Below, piece by piece: positions 35,545-46,900 of a DNA stretch of 64,000 nt. The notes below the pieces were generated by a model, which was not told the DNA's origin, ran no database searches, and was given only the letters and a program-made list of their open reading frames with translations. The DNA lies in NCBI RefSeq assembly GCF_008831285.2, contig NC_045140.1, positions 4,009,528 through 4,073,527 of the forward strand. The letters are read 5' to 3'. The DNA is from Nymphaea colorata (lineage: Eukaryota > Streptophyta > Magnoliopsida > Nymphaeales > Nymphaeaceae). The stretch's first letter is position 1, and every line of letters starts with the position of its first letter. A program made the translations under genes and the position numbers.

Positions 35545-35880
35545 CTGCATACGAGCCAAGTTGAACTCAAACTTGTTTAGTACGACTCGACTTGATTAAA
35601 CTCATATCTTGCTCTGCTCGATCTTGTTTGAGTCAAGCTATACAAGGTCAGCTCAAGCTGAACTTGTTTAAGCTCTTTTTTACAAAATCTCCATTAGACA
35701 TGATATATTTCCTTAATTTTAAGTTTGAAAATTATAGAAGAGAAAAAATAACCTAGATGAAACATGTTTACTTGAGTTTAAATGTGTCAAGTTCATGTAA
35801 TTCGAACTCAGCTCTCAACCAAAGAAAATTCGAATCAAGCTCGAGTTGACTAGACTTTATTAATGCCTCTTTTATGCTAC
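35545..35880. mobile_element. Decayed copy of the GAGCCGAGTCGAG hAT-like family
   Basis: This stretch aligns over most of its length with the well-bounded element at 57716-58078. Shared parts include CTCATATCTTGC, GTTTGAAAATTATA and AACCTAGATGAAAC-like segments. No target-site duplication was recognised. Confidence 0.55.
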
Positions 35881-35916
35881 GATCTTAATGTTTGAGATGG
35901 ATCCTATCAGCACATG

Positions 35917-36330
35917 TAGGGATGAACATGAGCCGAGTCGAGCCATTCAGCCAGCTTGAGCTCGACTCGATTAATGAAACCTTGAGAATAGCTTGATAGA
36001 AGCATCCAGCTTGACTCGATTGAGGCTCGACAAACTTGTTTGAAATATGAACTATTGCTTTGCCATAAATCAAGCTCGACTCGATTAAAGGTCAACAAAC
36101 TTGAATGAGCTTTTGTAAAAACTTACACAATTAATTAAATACTAGAGACAAATCAGATATTTAAAAAATCACTACACATCATTTTCAAGTCAAATTGAGC
36201 CTTAACAGTTTGTCCAGCTTTTGTAAAAACTTACATAATTAATTAACATTAATATACCAATTTTTTAATTTAAAAAATAAAATCAAATATTTAAAAAATC
36301 ACTACACATCATTGTTTAAGCAGCAAATCA
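35917..36330. mobile_element. hAT-like element, left end only, followed by an internal duplication
   Basis: TAGGGATGAACATGAGCCGA at 35917 is a clear family terminus. Past about 36110 the sequence repeats GCTTTTGTAAAAACTTACA and AAAAAATCACTACACATCAT in two blocks (about 36111-36185 and 36216-36315). A matching right terminus was not found, so the element is truncated or fused with other DNA. Confidence 0.5.
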
Positions 36331-36591
36331 CTTGACTTGAACTCATTAATGAGTCAACTTTTAACTAGGCGACCTCTTCACCTCGCTGCACGTGTAATCA
36401 CACCCACGACGGTGGACCTGGAAATATCAGGTTCGGACCCCATAAAATATGGACCACTACAGCAAAAGCCCAAGGGAAACCGCAAGTTCCTAATTCGAAC
36501 CGGGTTCGATCCACAATAACCGATTTGAAGGTTCCGCAGCCGCGCGTGGAAGCGACGGCTAGGGCTTTGCTGGATGGAGTTCGTCCCCGTC

Positions 36592-36600
36592 CATATATAG
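36592..36600 (+). promoter_or_regulatory. TATA box of the MHF2 gene
   Basis: CATATATAG lies about 100 bp before the MHF2 ATG, at a good distance for a start near 36625. A (TC)n tract (36649-36671) follows in the presumed 5' UTR. A G-box core CACGTG lies further upstream near 36390. Confidence 0.55.
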
Positions 36601-36693
36601 GGAAGCTCAGAGAGGGGAAGCATGTAGCAGCGCCGGCGGGCGACGCCATCTCTCTCTCTCTCTCTCTCTCTTTCTTACACGCACGCAACTTCC

Positions 36694-37544
36694 ATGGCCG
36701 ATAACCCTTTTGATGCTGTAAGCTATCTCGCATATAGTGTCTTCCTGTTTCTGTATTGGGGAGATGCGTGTTTATTCATTTTAATGCTCATTGTGTTATT
36801 CGGGAACGGGATCAGGAGACGGTTCATGAGATCTTTAAGCTGGTATGGAGGAGAAAAACACAAGGTGAGGTGATTTCTCATCCTTGTTTCCTCTCATGCT
36901 GCCATCTTCCTTTCCCACTCAATCCTCTCCGCTTGCCTCTGACGGGGATGGGGACGCGCTGCAGATCGCGAAAGGGGTGAAAGCACAGACGATCTCCAGA
37001 ACGAAGTATGGCTATGCGTGCCGCCATTCTTTTTACTTTCTGGGGTCTTAACTTCCTTATTGATCAGAGACGGGAAAATCCTTCCTAATTTTTTTCTTTT
37101 TTTTTCATAACTATATGGAGGCTGTAGGCGGGGCGTCGAAGAAGAGGAGAAGACCTACCACTGGTGCGCGCTATGCTTCCTCGATCCTTATAACTATTGT
37201 CTTTGCAGATTGGACTTTATGTTATGGACCTTCAGCTTTATGGTGGTTCTCTTTTGAGATGCATTTTCATGGGTTTTATTTCTAACTTTTTCAGCGAATG
37301 CAAATGCTCTTAAACTGAGTTGCGAGCTTCTTAGGATCTTCGTTGCTGGTGAGTTTTTTAATGAGGTGTTATTTCGGATTTGTTTAACTATGTTGATCTT
37401 TCCTTCACGCTGTAACCATGAAAATGGTGTCTTTTAGCAGAAGCCGTACAACGTGCTGCCATTATTGCTGAAGCTGAAGGTCTCGAAAAAGTCGAAGCCA
37501 CACACTTGGAGAGGGTTCTGCCTCAGTTGTTGTTGGACTTCTGA
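36694..37544 (+). CDS. MHF2: Centromere protein X / MHF2 histone-fold protein, 6 exons
   Basis: Small histone-fold protein that pairs with MHF1 (CENP-S). The complex binds DNA, supports FANCM in repair and limits meiotic crossovers in plants. Exons: 36694-36717, 36816-36864, 36965-37005, 37121-37163, 37295-37348, 37441-37544 (315 nt, 104 aa). The N-terminus is MADNPFDA. The helix ETVHEIFKLVWRRK follows, then a charged linker with KKRRR near residues 45-49. The histone-fold core begins ANANALKLSCELLRIFVAEA and ends with THLERVLPQLLLDF, as in CENP-X. Two junctions need care. Exon 4 uses the AG at 37119-37120 after a long T tract, because the next AG (37127-37128) breaks the frame. Exon 6 has a CAG immediately after another AG (37435-37440), a possible NAGNAG alternative adding one residue. 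The length and C-terminus fit the family and no lesion is seen. Confidence 0.92.
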
Positions 37545-39566
37545 GATGTTGTACCATGAAAGATCAACGGAACTGTTAAACTGAGTGCTAAATATTTTAA
37601 GTAATGGTTCTGTCCCGCATTTTTCTTGAATCCTTTGCATTGCACATGCTTTATTCAGAGAATAATTTATGAGAATTTATGGAGTTCTCATTTTTATGTT
37701 TTAAATACTGCTCTGTTTAAATGGGCAAGGCTTTTTTTTTCTTACACAATCTTGGTATCGTTGCTTCTAAACGGTTTGTATGTTCCCTGATTGCTTTTGT
37801 GAGGCGTTGCATTCTTTAGTTGGTTCCTGTGAGCCACCTACTAATGAATGTGTCAACAAAAGCAGAAATGAAATTCGTCCTGAATTCGCAATGCAGATCA
37901 TTTAATTGTGAAAAACATTCTTGTCATCATTTCTGATCTGCCTGCGAAAATTAGTTTTGTTTTAAAGTGTTCTCTTCTTATTGCTTTTTGTTGCTTCTTT
38001 CCTTCATTTTGAGCTCCTTCTGGATTCTGTTTGAGGGATAGTTCATGGTGGGAAGCATAAATTAATTCTGTGTAAGAATGCCAGTTTTAAACAACTTGTT
38101 GCTTCCTCTAGCATCATGTTACCTGTCTCCTGGTACATCATGAAATATATCTTGTATATTCTTAGTGGTAGCGTGCAATTCATGACATTCGTTATGACTT
38201 TTACTCCTGAATCATGATTTCTCTAAAAATTAAAGTAAAAAGTTGTTTTCTGTTTTTTTTTTGTTGTTTTTAGTGTAAAAAAGCCATGGTATTTGCCAAG
38301 GCGTTTTTACATTTTAATAGGGTTTGCGTTTCATGTTTATTGGACAACATTCTATGGCCTGTTTCGACGAACCTAAAGTCATGACTGAAACCAGGCTTAA
38401 TTGTCAAAAATTGCTGTAAGAAAAATCTATCGTTGCTAAGCCATTGATACACGCAATGTTAGTTATTCAGTCTTTCTCCAAAATAATAGTTTATGTTGCT
38501 TGGGAGTGCAAAATAGGTCACTGCACCTTGTGGTGTGTATGATCTGCTTGCCTTCTTTTGCATCTAAAATATCTGATTTGAAGTTCATATCGTGTTTGCT
38601 TCGTTCCCTTTTTTAGATATCCTTCAAATAAACAAGCAGGAAGTTTTTTGGAAAGTAGCATACATTAATTTTAAGTAAGAATGCCAGTATTAAACAGCAT
38701 GTTGCTTTGTCCAAATTCTCTAGCATCATGTTACCTGTCTCCTGGTATATGAATGTGTTTAATTTGTATTCTCTGTCTTTGGACGTTATACGTTTGCTGT
38801 GTTCATGTTCACTTGTGCTAATTGGAACATGAGTTTTGCTTATCAATTTTTTTTTTCTGTTCTGCAGTTTGTCTAATGACACTTTGAATTTTTTTTTTTC
38901 AGGCCTTACACAGTTGCTGCATCTCACACTTATGGCGCCCCTTTTGATTCTTCTTGTATTTCTGTTGGATTCCATTACACATGTATAGCATGAGTGAGCT
39001 GTGAATGAATCTCCTTGTCAAAGCATGTTAGAAAAAAAAAAAGAGATCATGGTTCTTTCATGCCAAAAAGAACCATGTATGAACAACAGGAAGGAAATAA
39101 GCCATTTACAACATCAAATTGTGAGATTAAGAATGTAACACAGAATAATAAACATACATACAGACAAGAATAAAGGAAAAAACTGCCATAGTTGCAATTT
39201 GCATCGGATGGATTGAGACCCTCTAGAAACTCCAGGATGCAAAAGCTGATGCCATAGAATTAATATAAGTATTCCGGTTTCGTTTGTACTTGAATATGCA
39301 CGCCTTTATTTCTTCACCACGAAGACCTTCCAATTTCAATTTCCGAGTTGGAACCGGTATGGAGAAAAAAAAAGACTTGCTAAAAGAAGGAATAATTAAA
39401 AATATTGATGGCTAATTCTTGCGAACAACGGAGAACTTGATATGGGTAAAAGCAGCATCCAATTTGTGGTCATACGATTGACTGGATTAAACACAGGACG
39501 ATAGGCTTGCTAAACTTATACATAAAAAGATCTAACAACTTCATAATATGAACCAAGTGGAAAATA
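37545..39566. other. MHF2 3' flank and intergenic DNA with a dispersed duplication
   Basis: No further gene. About 38041-38155 and 38657-38760 share AAGAATGCCAGT and GCATCATGTTACCTGTCTCC blocks, indicating an old duplication some 600 bp apart. A 120-codon minus ORF at 38613-38975 spans one copy and shows no domain. Confidence 0.5.
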
Positions 39567-39945
39567 TGCAGTCTTGGCTGGTGCCCCTGCACACCCATGT
39601 TGACATGACATGATGCAACCCCAAGATCTTGGTTTGTGCAGAAATTTGTGCAGAAAATGAGTTCCACCTAGTGAAATAGAAGACAGATTCACCACTTAAA
39701 TTATTTCTTCTTTATGGCCTTCTTTTGTACACTGGCAATTCACATGCAGTCTTGGCTGGTGCCCCTGCACGCCCATGTTGACATGCATCATGCAACCCCA
39801 AGATCTTGGTTTGTGCCGAAAATGAGTTCCACCTAGTTTATATCTTGATTTTATGAGAAATAGAAGACAGATTCACCGCCGAAACTAATCTCTCTTTATG
39901 CTGGAACCCAATTCTTTATGGCCTCCTTTTGTACACTGACAAGTT
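39567..39945 (+). repeat. Tandem duplication of about 180-200 bp
   Basis: Two adjacent copies begin GCAGTCTTGGCTGGTGCCCC (about 39569 and 39747). They share CACCCATGTTGACATG, CAACCCCAAGATCTTGG and AGAAGACAGATTCACC. The second copy carries two small insertions. Noncoding. Confidence 0.85.
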
Positions 39946-40998
39946 TATTGGCAACTACGCATCTGATACACAGTAAGTACACGTATTTCTGTTTAAAAAT
40001 TTTCCATCAGCTCTTGATTGGAACAGCTATTTAAGAGAATATTGACAAGGAAAAGCTCTCCGAGTATTAATTACATGAGTTAAACTAACCCAACGTAGTA
40101 AAGTTAGAACAAAGCACGTTCAGAAAAGCATGACAAGTCACTCATGTGGGACGACTCACGGAAGTTTTGTGCACTTATATATAGTTTACCTTATCATAAG
40201 TTGCTCTAAATTATCTTGTAGGATGAGCAAATTCTAGATGATATCCTACAAACATCAACACATGGTAGTACTCGGGCAAAAAAGAGAGGGTCAAAATTTT
40301 AAAACGAAACCCTAGGTTCCATATCAATAAGAAAGTAAAATCACAAAACAAAGTTGAATTAAACCTTACCGATGAACAAGCTCAGCAGACAACGAAGTGA
40401 AAGCTGTCTCCCTCGCCCGCTGGCCCTTTTAATGAACTGAAAGTCCTCTCTTTCTCTTTCTCTCTCTCTCTCTTAGGTTTTTGTAGGTCAGGAGGTATTC
40501 ATTTCATATTATCCCTTTCTGTAAGCATCCATCGTAGCAGACGATAAACATTGTTGTCAGTAATGACATTTCTTGGCTGTGGGTCATATAGAGTGCACAA
40601 CCTTCTCTCCAGTCAATTTAATTTGTCCTGCAAATTTCTTTCCGCAGTTAACTTTTTGTGTTCCAGGATACCATTGTGGATTGTGCAGGGTTCGAGCGAA
40701 AGAGAAGCTTAAAAGAGCCATGGCGTTGTAGAAAAATATCATACCAACATGGTGAACCCAACCAAAAAAACATTCACGGTAAAGCGATTTTATTTCGTCG
40801 TTCTTGTCACATCTAACAACTAGCACACTGACAGAGCTACTTTCAGGTTCCATTAAAGGGAACCTGGACTACTGCATCAAAAGGACATGCAACCTAGAAG
40901 CACTCAAAGCATGTCGACGCTCCCAATCGAAAAACTTGTTTTACAGATTCTTATTTAGTAGAGAACTGTTCACTGGATGTCAGTTTGGAGCTAGCTAA
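39946..40998. other. SEO gene 3' flank
   Basis: Contains a TC-rich run at about 40447-40474 and, nearer 40998, the presumed 3' UTR of the minus-strand SEO gene. An 89-codon minus ORF (40584-40853) has no recognisable domain. Confidence 0.45.
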
Positions 40999-43900
40999 TC
41001 AGGGTCGTGGGGGCTGCGACTTGGCAAAGAGGTCGGCTACAAATTGACCAGCACCTGCTGGAGACGCATCTGTCGCTTGCGCTGCAACGACACCAGCACT
41101 TGGTGGGGACACAACTGTAGCTTGGGCAGGAATAGTTGGAGGAAAAGTTGCAGCACCTGCTGGAGACGCAGCTGTAGCTTGGGCAGTAACGACACCGGCA
41201 CTTGGTGGAGAAGCAGCTACAACTTGGGCAGGAACAGTCGAAGGCAAAGTTGCAGCTTGAGTAGCTGCTGCTGTAGGTAGACCTGCAACTGCAGTAGCCG
41301 CAGCATCTTCTTCCGAGCCCCGCGAATCATCTTGGGTATCGCAGCATTGGAAAAGAAGGTACCTCTCCATGATCTTCCTGCACTCGGGGCACGACACTTT
41401 GTGCACAGGACTGGTGCTGGGGAGCACAAGTCTAACACAGTGATCCGCAGATTGGAGAGGAACGAGGCCACTTTGGAATGCTTTGTCGAATCCATCAGTG
41501 CCAATCTTGTCCTTCCATGAATCAAAGTTGTCCAAGAGGTTAATGAGCACCTTGCCTTCAGCCTTCACCATCTCAAGAGAGCCCTTGCTTACCATAGCCC
41601 AACCATAGTTGCTGTTCCCATAGGTGAGTAGTGTGATCACCTCCTGAAGTATCTGGTCGGTCTCTGTGCTCCTGTCACTCTGCAGCTTGGAGTGCATCAT
41701 GCTCTCCAGCCTTGTCCAAAAGAGCCAAATTGTGTCGAAGTCCCATGTCCCGCTCAGTTTCTCTTTCTTGATCGCTTCAATGTTCTTCTTGACTGGGAAA
41801 TTTGGGTGGTTCTTTCCTACATATACCATCTCCACGTTAATTGATGCTGCCTTCATGATTTTTTCCATCTCCTTTGTGAAGTACCTGATCCAGTCAATGC
41901 TTTCTCCTCCATATAGGCAAACTAACTTGCCTTCACTTATCTGTAATTTAAATCAATTTGCTACTGTTAGAAGTGGGTATATGTTCATTCTATAAGAATG
42001 CAACAGGAAACCAGCCTAGGCAGCCCAAGCATATTGAACTTGGGGTTAAAGTGTAATCCCCTTTGAATAGCATGTTGAAGTCAAATAAAATGTACAGTGT
42101 GCCCTTTGCTGCTCGAGGTACCTCCCAAGGGCTAGGAGGCCCTTCTTATCGATCTCCATTTTAAGTAGATAGACAATGCCAGCAAAAGAAGAAGAAGAAG
42201 AAGAAGAAGAAGAAGAAGCAGAAGTTTTGGGAAGGTTGATAGGCTTTATACCGAACGAGACAATTTGTTGTCCAAGTATCCCACCACCAGCTCGAACTTC
42301 CACGTTTCAGCTTTCCAAAGTGTTTCTTCCCTTGAGCTATAAAAGGGGAAGGCAACAGTGGCCCAGATATAAACCATATACAAAGCATTTCGGTTTGCAA
42401 GTTTCCCTTGTGCATCTAAGACCACCAAAATAGGCTTATTTTTGACAAAGTGCCACTCCTTTTTAATGTATCTGACAAATGCTGAGTTATGGTGTGGATG
42501 TGGGTATGTAGTGTACCATGGCATTTTAGCTGCCAGGGCTAGCAGAACCTTGTCTTCGTCGCTTGTCAGCTTGATGGCGCCTGGCTTGGTGATCGAGGAC
42601 TGTGGCACAACATGGTCCACAATAGGAACCCATACAAGCTCATATGCAGGGACATACCCATGGCCATGGGTATCTCGATAGATTTTCTCAAGAAATGAGA
42701 GCTCTTCCTGCTTGATTTGTAACTCCGAGATCAAGAGTACCACCATCTTTCTGTGCAACACATCGATATTTACCTGAAAATGTTAGGGAATAATAAGCAT
42801 CAGGCCTGTTTTCTTAATTTGTCCCCTGTGACAATGTGAGGTCAAATAGACGCCTACAGTATTATGCCAACAGAGAGGATACTTATGTCATTGAATTCTT
42901 GACCTTCCTCAACTTGAAGGCCTTGCATCCAATCTTCTACCAAGGTACAGTCAAAGAGTTATTGTTGGTGCAATATGTATCGTACTTGTTAAAGCATATC
43001 CAATGTTCCCCATCAATTAGTAGAGACCAGGTAGGAAATGAAAAATAAAAAAGATGGTGATTCAGTTTCTCCATAATGGTGGATCAATAATACCCAGACA
43101 CTTCATCTCCTGTTGAATAGAATTTGGGGAATGAACTGAAAATCATCCTTTGCTTTCAGTATTAACAACCATCATGTTTGGACCAACAGCAGTCCACCAA
43201 TTCCCTCATTCGAAAAACATTTGGATACACATGATCACCCTTATAAGTTTATTAACCTAATTCCTGAATTCAACCAGCCTAGACTAACAAATTTTTTGAT
43301 ACTGATCAACAGATGAAAAAGCAAGTGCTGACCTTTTTTGAAGGATCGCGCAGAATGAGGGGGCAGTCATCTTGTGAAGGGAACATTAACCTTAGGAGCC
43401 TCATGTTATCAAGATGTGGTGTTTGGAAGGTACGTTCAAGCAGATGGTAAGATTCTTCCTGCCTCTTCTCATCTGATACAATCAACTCTAGCATAAGTAG
43501 GAAAAGGATTCCATAGAGACATAAAGGTTTGACATGCCATAAGTGCAACTCAATTCCATCAGGCACCAGCCATGGCTGCTGCCAACAAGGAGCTTTACGC
43601 ATAGAGCCAGTGAGGTGGCCGGCTGGCTTAGAAGCAATGTTATCACTGGCGTATCGTATCGCGTATCGGTCGGGCCGACCTATACGCCGTATCGTAACGT
43701 ATCGTAAATGTATCGTAACGTATCGTAAAATTAATTTTTAATTTGTAAAAAATATTAAAAAATTATAAAAAAATAGAAAAAAATCAGAAAATTTTTAAAT
43801 AAATTCGAAAAAACAAGAAAAAATCAAGAAAAATGTATTTAAAGGAACATTCATCATTCATGTATATGAAGTATGAACTATGAAGTATGAATATGAACAA

Positions 43901-46900
43901 CACATTCCAAAATAAGAAATCAGACATTCAAAAATCAAAATAACATACTAAGCAGCCGAAGAGTATTCGATTACATCACAATTCATAAGTTCAGAAGTCA
44001 AAACATATAGACATAGTTATCATCTTTCATGATCCAAAAAGCCCTCTTTCTCCAAGCTTTCCACTGTGCCCTCTACGAGAAAGAAAGCTATCTCACGGGC
44101 AAAACTTAAAGCAAATGAGGAAAATCTCTTCCTCCCACGTCTCTTGCAATGTTTAGAAACAAGAAGAGAGAGAGAGAGGAGCATATCTTTTGAAATAAAA
44201 TGAAAAAAAGGGGCCATCGGACCCTTTTGCCATTTTTCCCCCGTATCGTACGATACGGGGGTGTATCGACCGTATCGTACGATACAGTGCCCGTATCGTA
44301 CGATACGGGCGATACGTCTACGATACACCTCCGTATCGTGTATTGTAGGCGTGTCGTATCGTTTTTGTTGATACAGACGATACGTATCGTACGATACGCG
44401 TCCGTATCGTACGATACGGATAACATTGCTTAGAAGACTCTAAGTTGAAAGCGGCATACTGTTGAATACCAGCCATACATTCTCTGCCGTAAGGCCAAGG
44501 TGATAGACATACTTTCCAACAAAAGGACACAATTTGATGTGTATTTTTGCAGAGTGCGAGAGCGATTACACTAAGTCAGATGGAGTATACTGGTCTACTC
44601 CCCACAAGTAGCGGTGGAGTAATGTGCAGCAGGTCCCATCAAGTGCTATCGATCCCACTAACATCACAGTGTTTTTTATGAAGACAGAGAAGGTGCATGA
44701 TATACGATAAGAATGGTAAACGCCACGGGCGTTTGGGGTTGAACGCAAGCTTCGTGACCCCTCACAAGCCACCACATGATTGAGGGGCATTTCATCCTTT
44801 TGAAAAAGGATATTTCTTTTTTCTAAAGGGTATTTTGGTCATTTGCATATATGAACACCCATTTCAGTGTTCGGGACCCGAACATGTAACATGCTTTAAG
44901 AAACTTGCACTGCATCGAGTGAAAGTTCAATAAATTTGAAAACTAAATTGTAGATAGTTTCACTCATTAAATGCATCAGTAGGGTTCCTTTTGCTGACCT
45001 ATGAGATCAAGGCATTTTTTCAGTAGATTCCTTAGGTGGTCGTGTATGTTCTTCACCTTATGAGCCAAGTTAGAGAGCTCCCAAGCCTCTGAGGCTGAAG
45101 CAAGGTACCTGAAATAATGGAGCATTAGACCGCACAATTGATAAGAAACAATGATGTTGGCAGGCATATAGATGGATGGTGTTCAAATTGGATTCAGATA
45201 AAACAGTCTAGATTTTTATTGATGTATTTGGAATGAAATGGTTTATTAGACCTAATCTCTACAATTTCAGAGGAAAACTGATAAACTTTACTGGTCTACT
45301 AGGGTTGTCTCAGACATTTTGTCTGGGTTTGAGTCAATCGTCATGCCCATCCTTGAGTATTGGGCTTCAACTTACTTTTAGTTTTCACTGCAGCAAGCAC
45401 ATTTGAGACAAACAGTATAGTAGTACTTACTCATGACCCATGCAAATGAGCCCAATGACCTGTGAAGAAGAGGTGATTACACTCTTGACGATCCAGTAGA
45501 CAGCGGTTGGGATGTAAGCCTGGGCTGTCTTCAGGGTTGGCGTGTCCATGGAGATGTAGTCCTTGGGCATGTCACTGAACTCTATGATGCACCTGGTAAG
45601 GGCCAGCAGCTCCGCGAACAGGTTGTTCAGGGCATCGAACCGCGGCTTCAGGGTGTCAACGTGCTCCAACAGCTCCGGCAGCTGCTTGAGGACTGCCACT
45701 GACTTGGCCAAGGGATTGTTCACTGCGTGAAGCTGGCTGGTGAGCCAAAACTCACCATAGGTCATGGCAAAAGCGGCCAGCACTAGCACCGCCTTTGCAT
45801 CCCACTCATAGTGGCTGAGTGGGCCCTTGAGGAGCACCATTGTTGTTTCATGTCCATCCCCATTGCCAGAGCACCTACAAGTTATCTGCAACCAGGCCAA
45901 CAATTGTAATACGTACACACATGCATGTAGAGGGTGTTTAGTAGCAGTAAAATTTTGTTAATGTCTCACTAAAAAATTCATAAATTACTGGTTATTGTTT
46001 TGTGAATGTCATTCTACAACAGTATTCCTATTACCAAAAGACCCAGTAGAGTTCTATTTCAAAATCTGACAGGAAGACTTTACCTCACAAGCAATCTTGT
46101 GGATGGTGCAACCCAATGAGTCCAGAGCATCAACCCCAGTTGAGACATCAGTCACATCCTCTGCTGCTGGCACAATCCGAGTAGTCTGTCACAGAAATAG
46201 AACAGTTCTTTGGTGTAAGGCAGAACAACTGTAGAACAGAACCAGAGATCTGTGACCAATGGCAACAAAAGGATATCAAGATGAAGAAGAAGTTAGTAGA
46301 AGATAGAGTAGAACTAAAGATGCTGATGTGCAGAAACAGATGCGCCTGCGTACTGTGCTGAAGGGAGTGGCTGTGGTCTGGACATTAGACCGTGATCCGA
46401 TCAGGCAGAAAAATTTTTTACACTTGTAGCTTCAAAAATTGTTGACTTGGCCCTCGTAGAAATTTTGGAAAAATAATGTTAGCCCCTATATAAGTTTTGA
46501 AATATTATTAGGTCATTTTTAAAAAAAAGTTCTAGCTATGCTCCTGATGTTGGTGCTGATGGGCCTCCATTATTTGTTTTATGGTAGCAGCTATAAGAAA
46601 CAAAAGATATGAAATTATAAAATGAAAAATTTCCAATTATCCTAATTTTTGCCTTTGACTCTAAAACGGGTCTATCATTTTTTAAATTTCCTCTCACTAA
46701 CTGGAAACTCTAGCCTTAAAACCTAGAATTTGGATCCCCTTGAAAATCCCAACTTTTATTTTTATACTTGTTTTGGCAGGCTTTCCGACTGCAAGGTAGA
46801 GAGAGTAAAAATTAATTTACTTTCTAAAAGTAAAATAATTGCTACTGTTTTTTGAGTTCACTAAACTTTCTATACTTTAAATGTCAAAGATTTCTTAGGT

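Noticed and set aside
38613-38975. 120-codon minus-strand ORF after MHF2
   Set aside because: It spans one half of a noncoding duplication, is Lys-rich from AT-rich DNA, and has no family resemblance.
38880-38990. Acceptor-like T tract plus CAG near 38891-38901 as an extra MHF2 exon
   Set aside because: MHF2 already ends with its family C-terminus at 37544, and the following reading frame matches nothing.
40584-40853. 89-codon minus-strand ORF downstream of the SEO stop codon
   Set aside because: It starts on the SEO strand within the likely 3' UTR region, shows no known domain and no splice sites linking it to the SEO exons.
44238-44420. CRISPR-like array or bacterial operator repeats from the repeated palindromes
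   Set aside because: The repeats are short palindromes with irregular spacing inside an eukaryotic intron and within a terminal-inverted-repeat element; there are no spacers of constant length.
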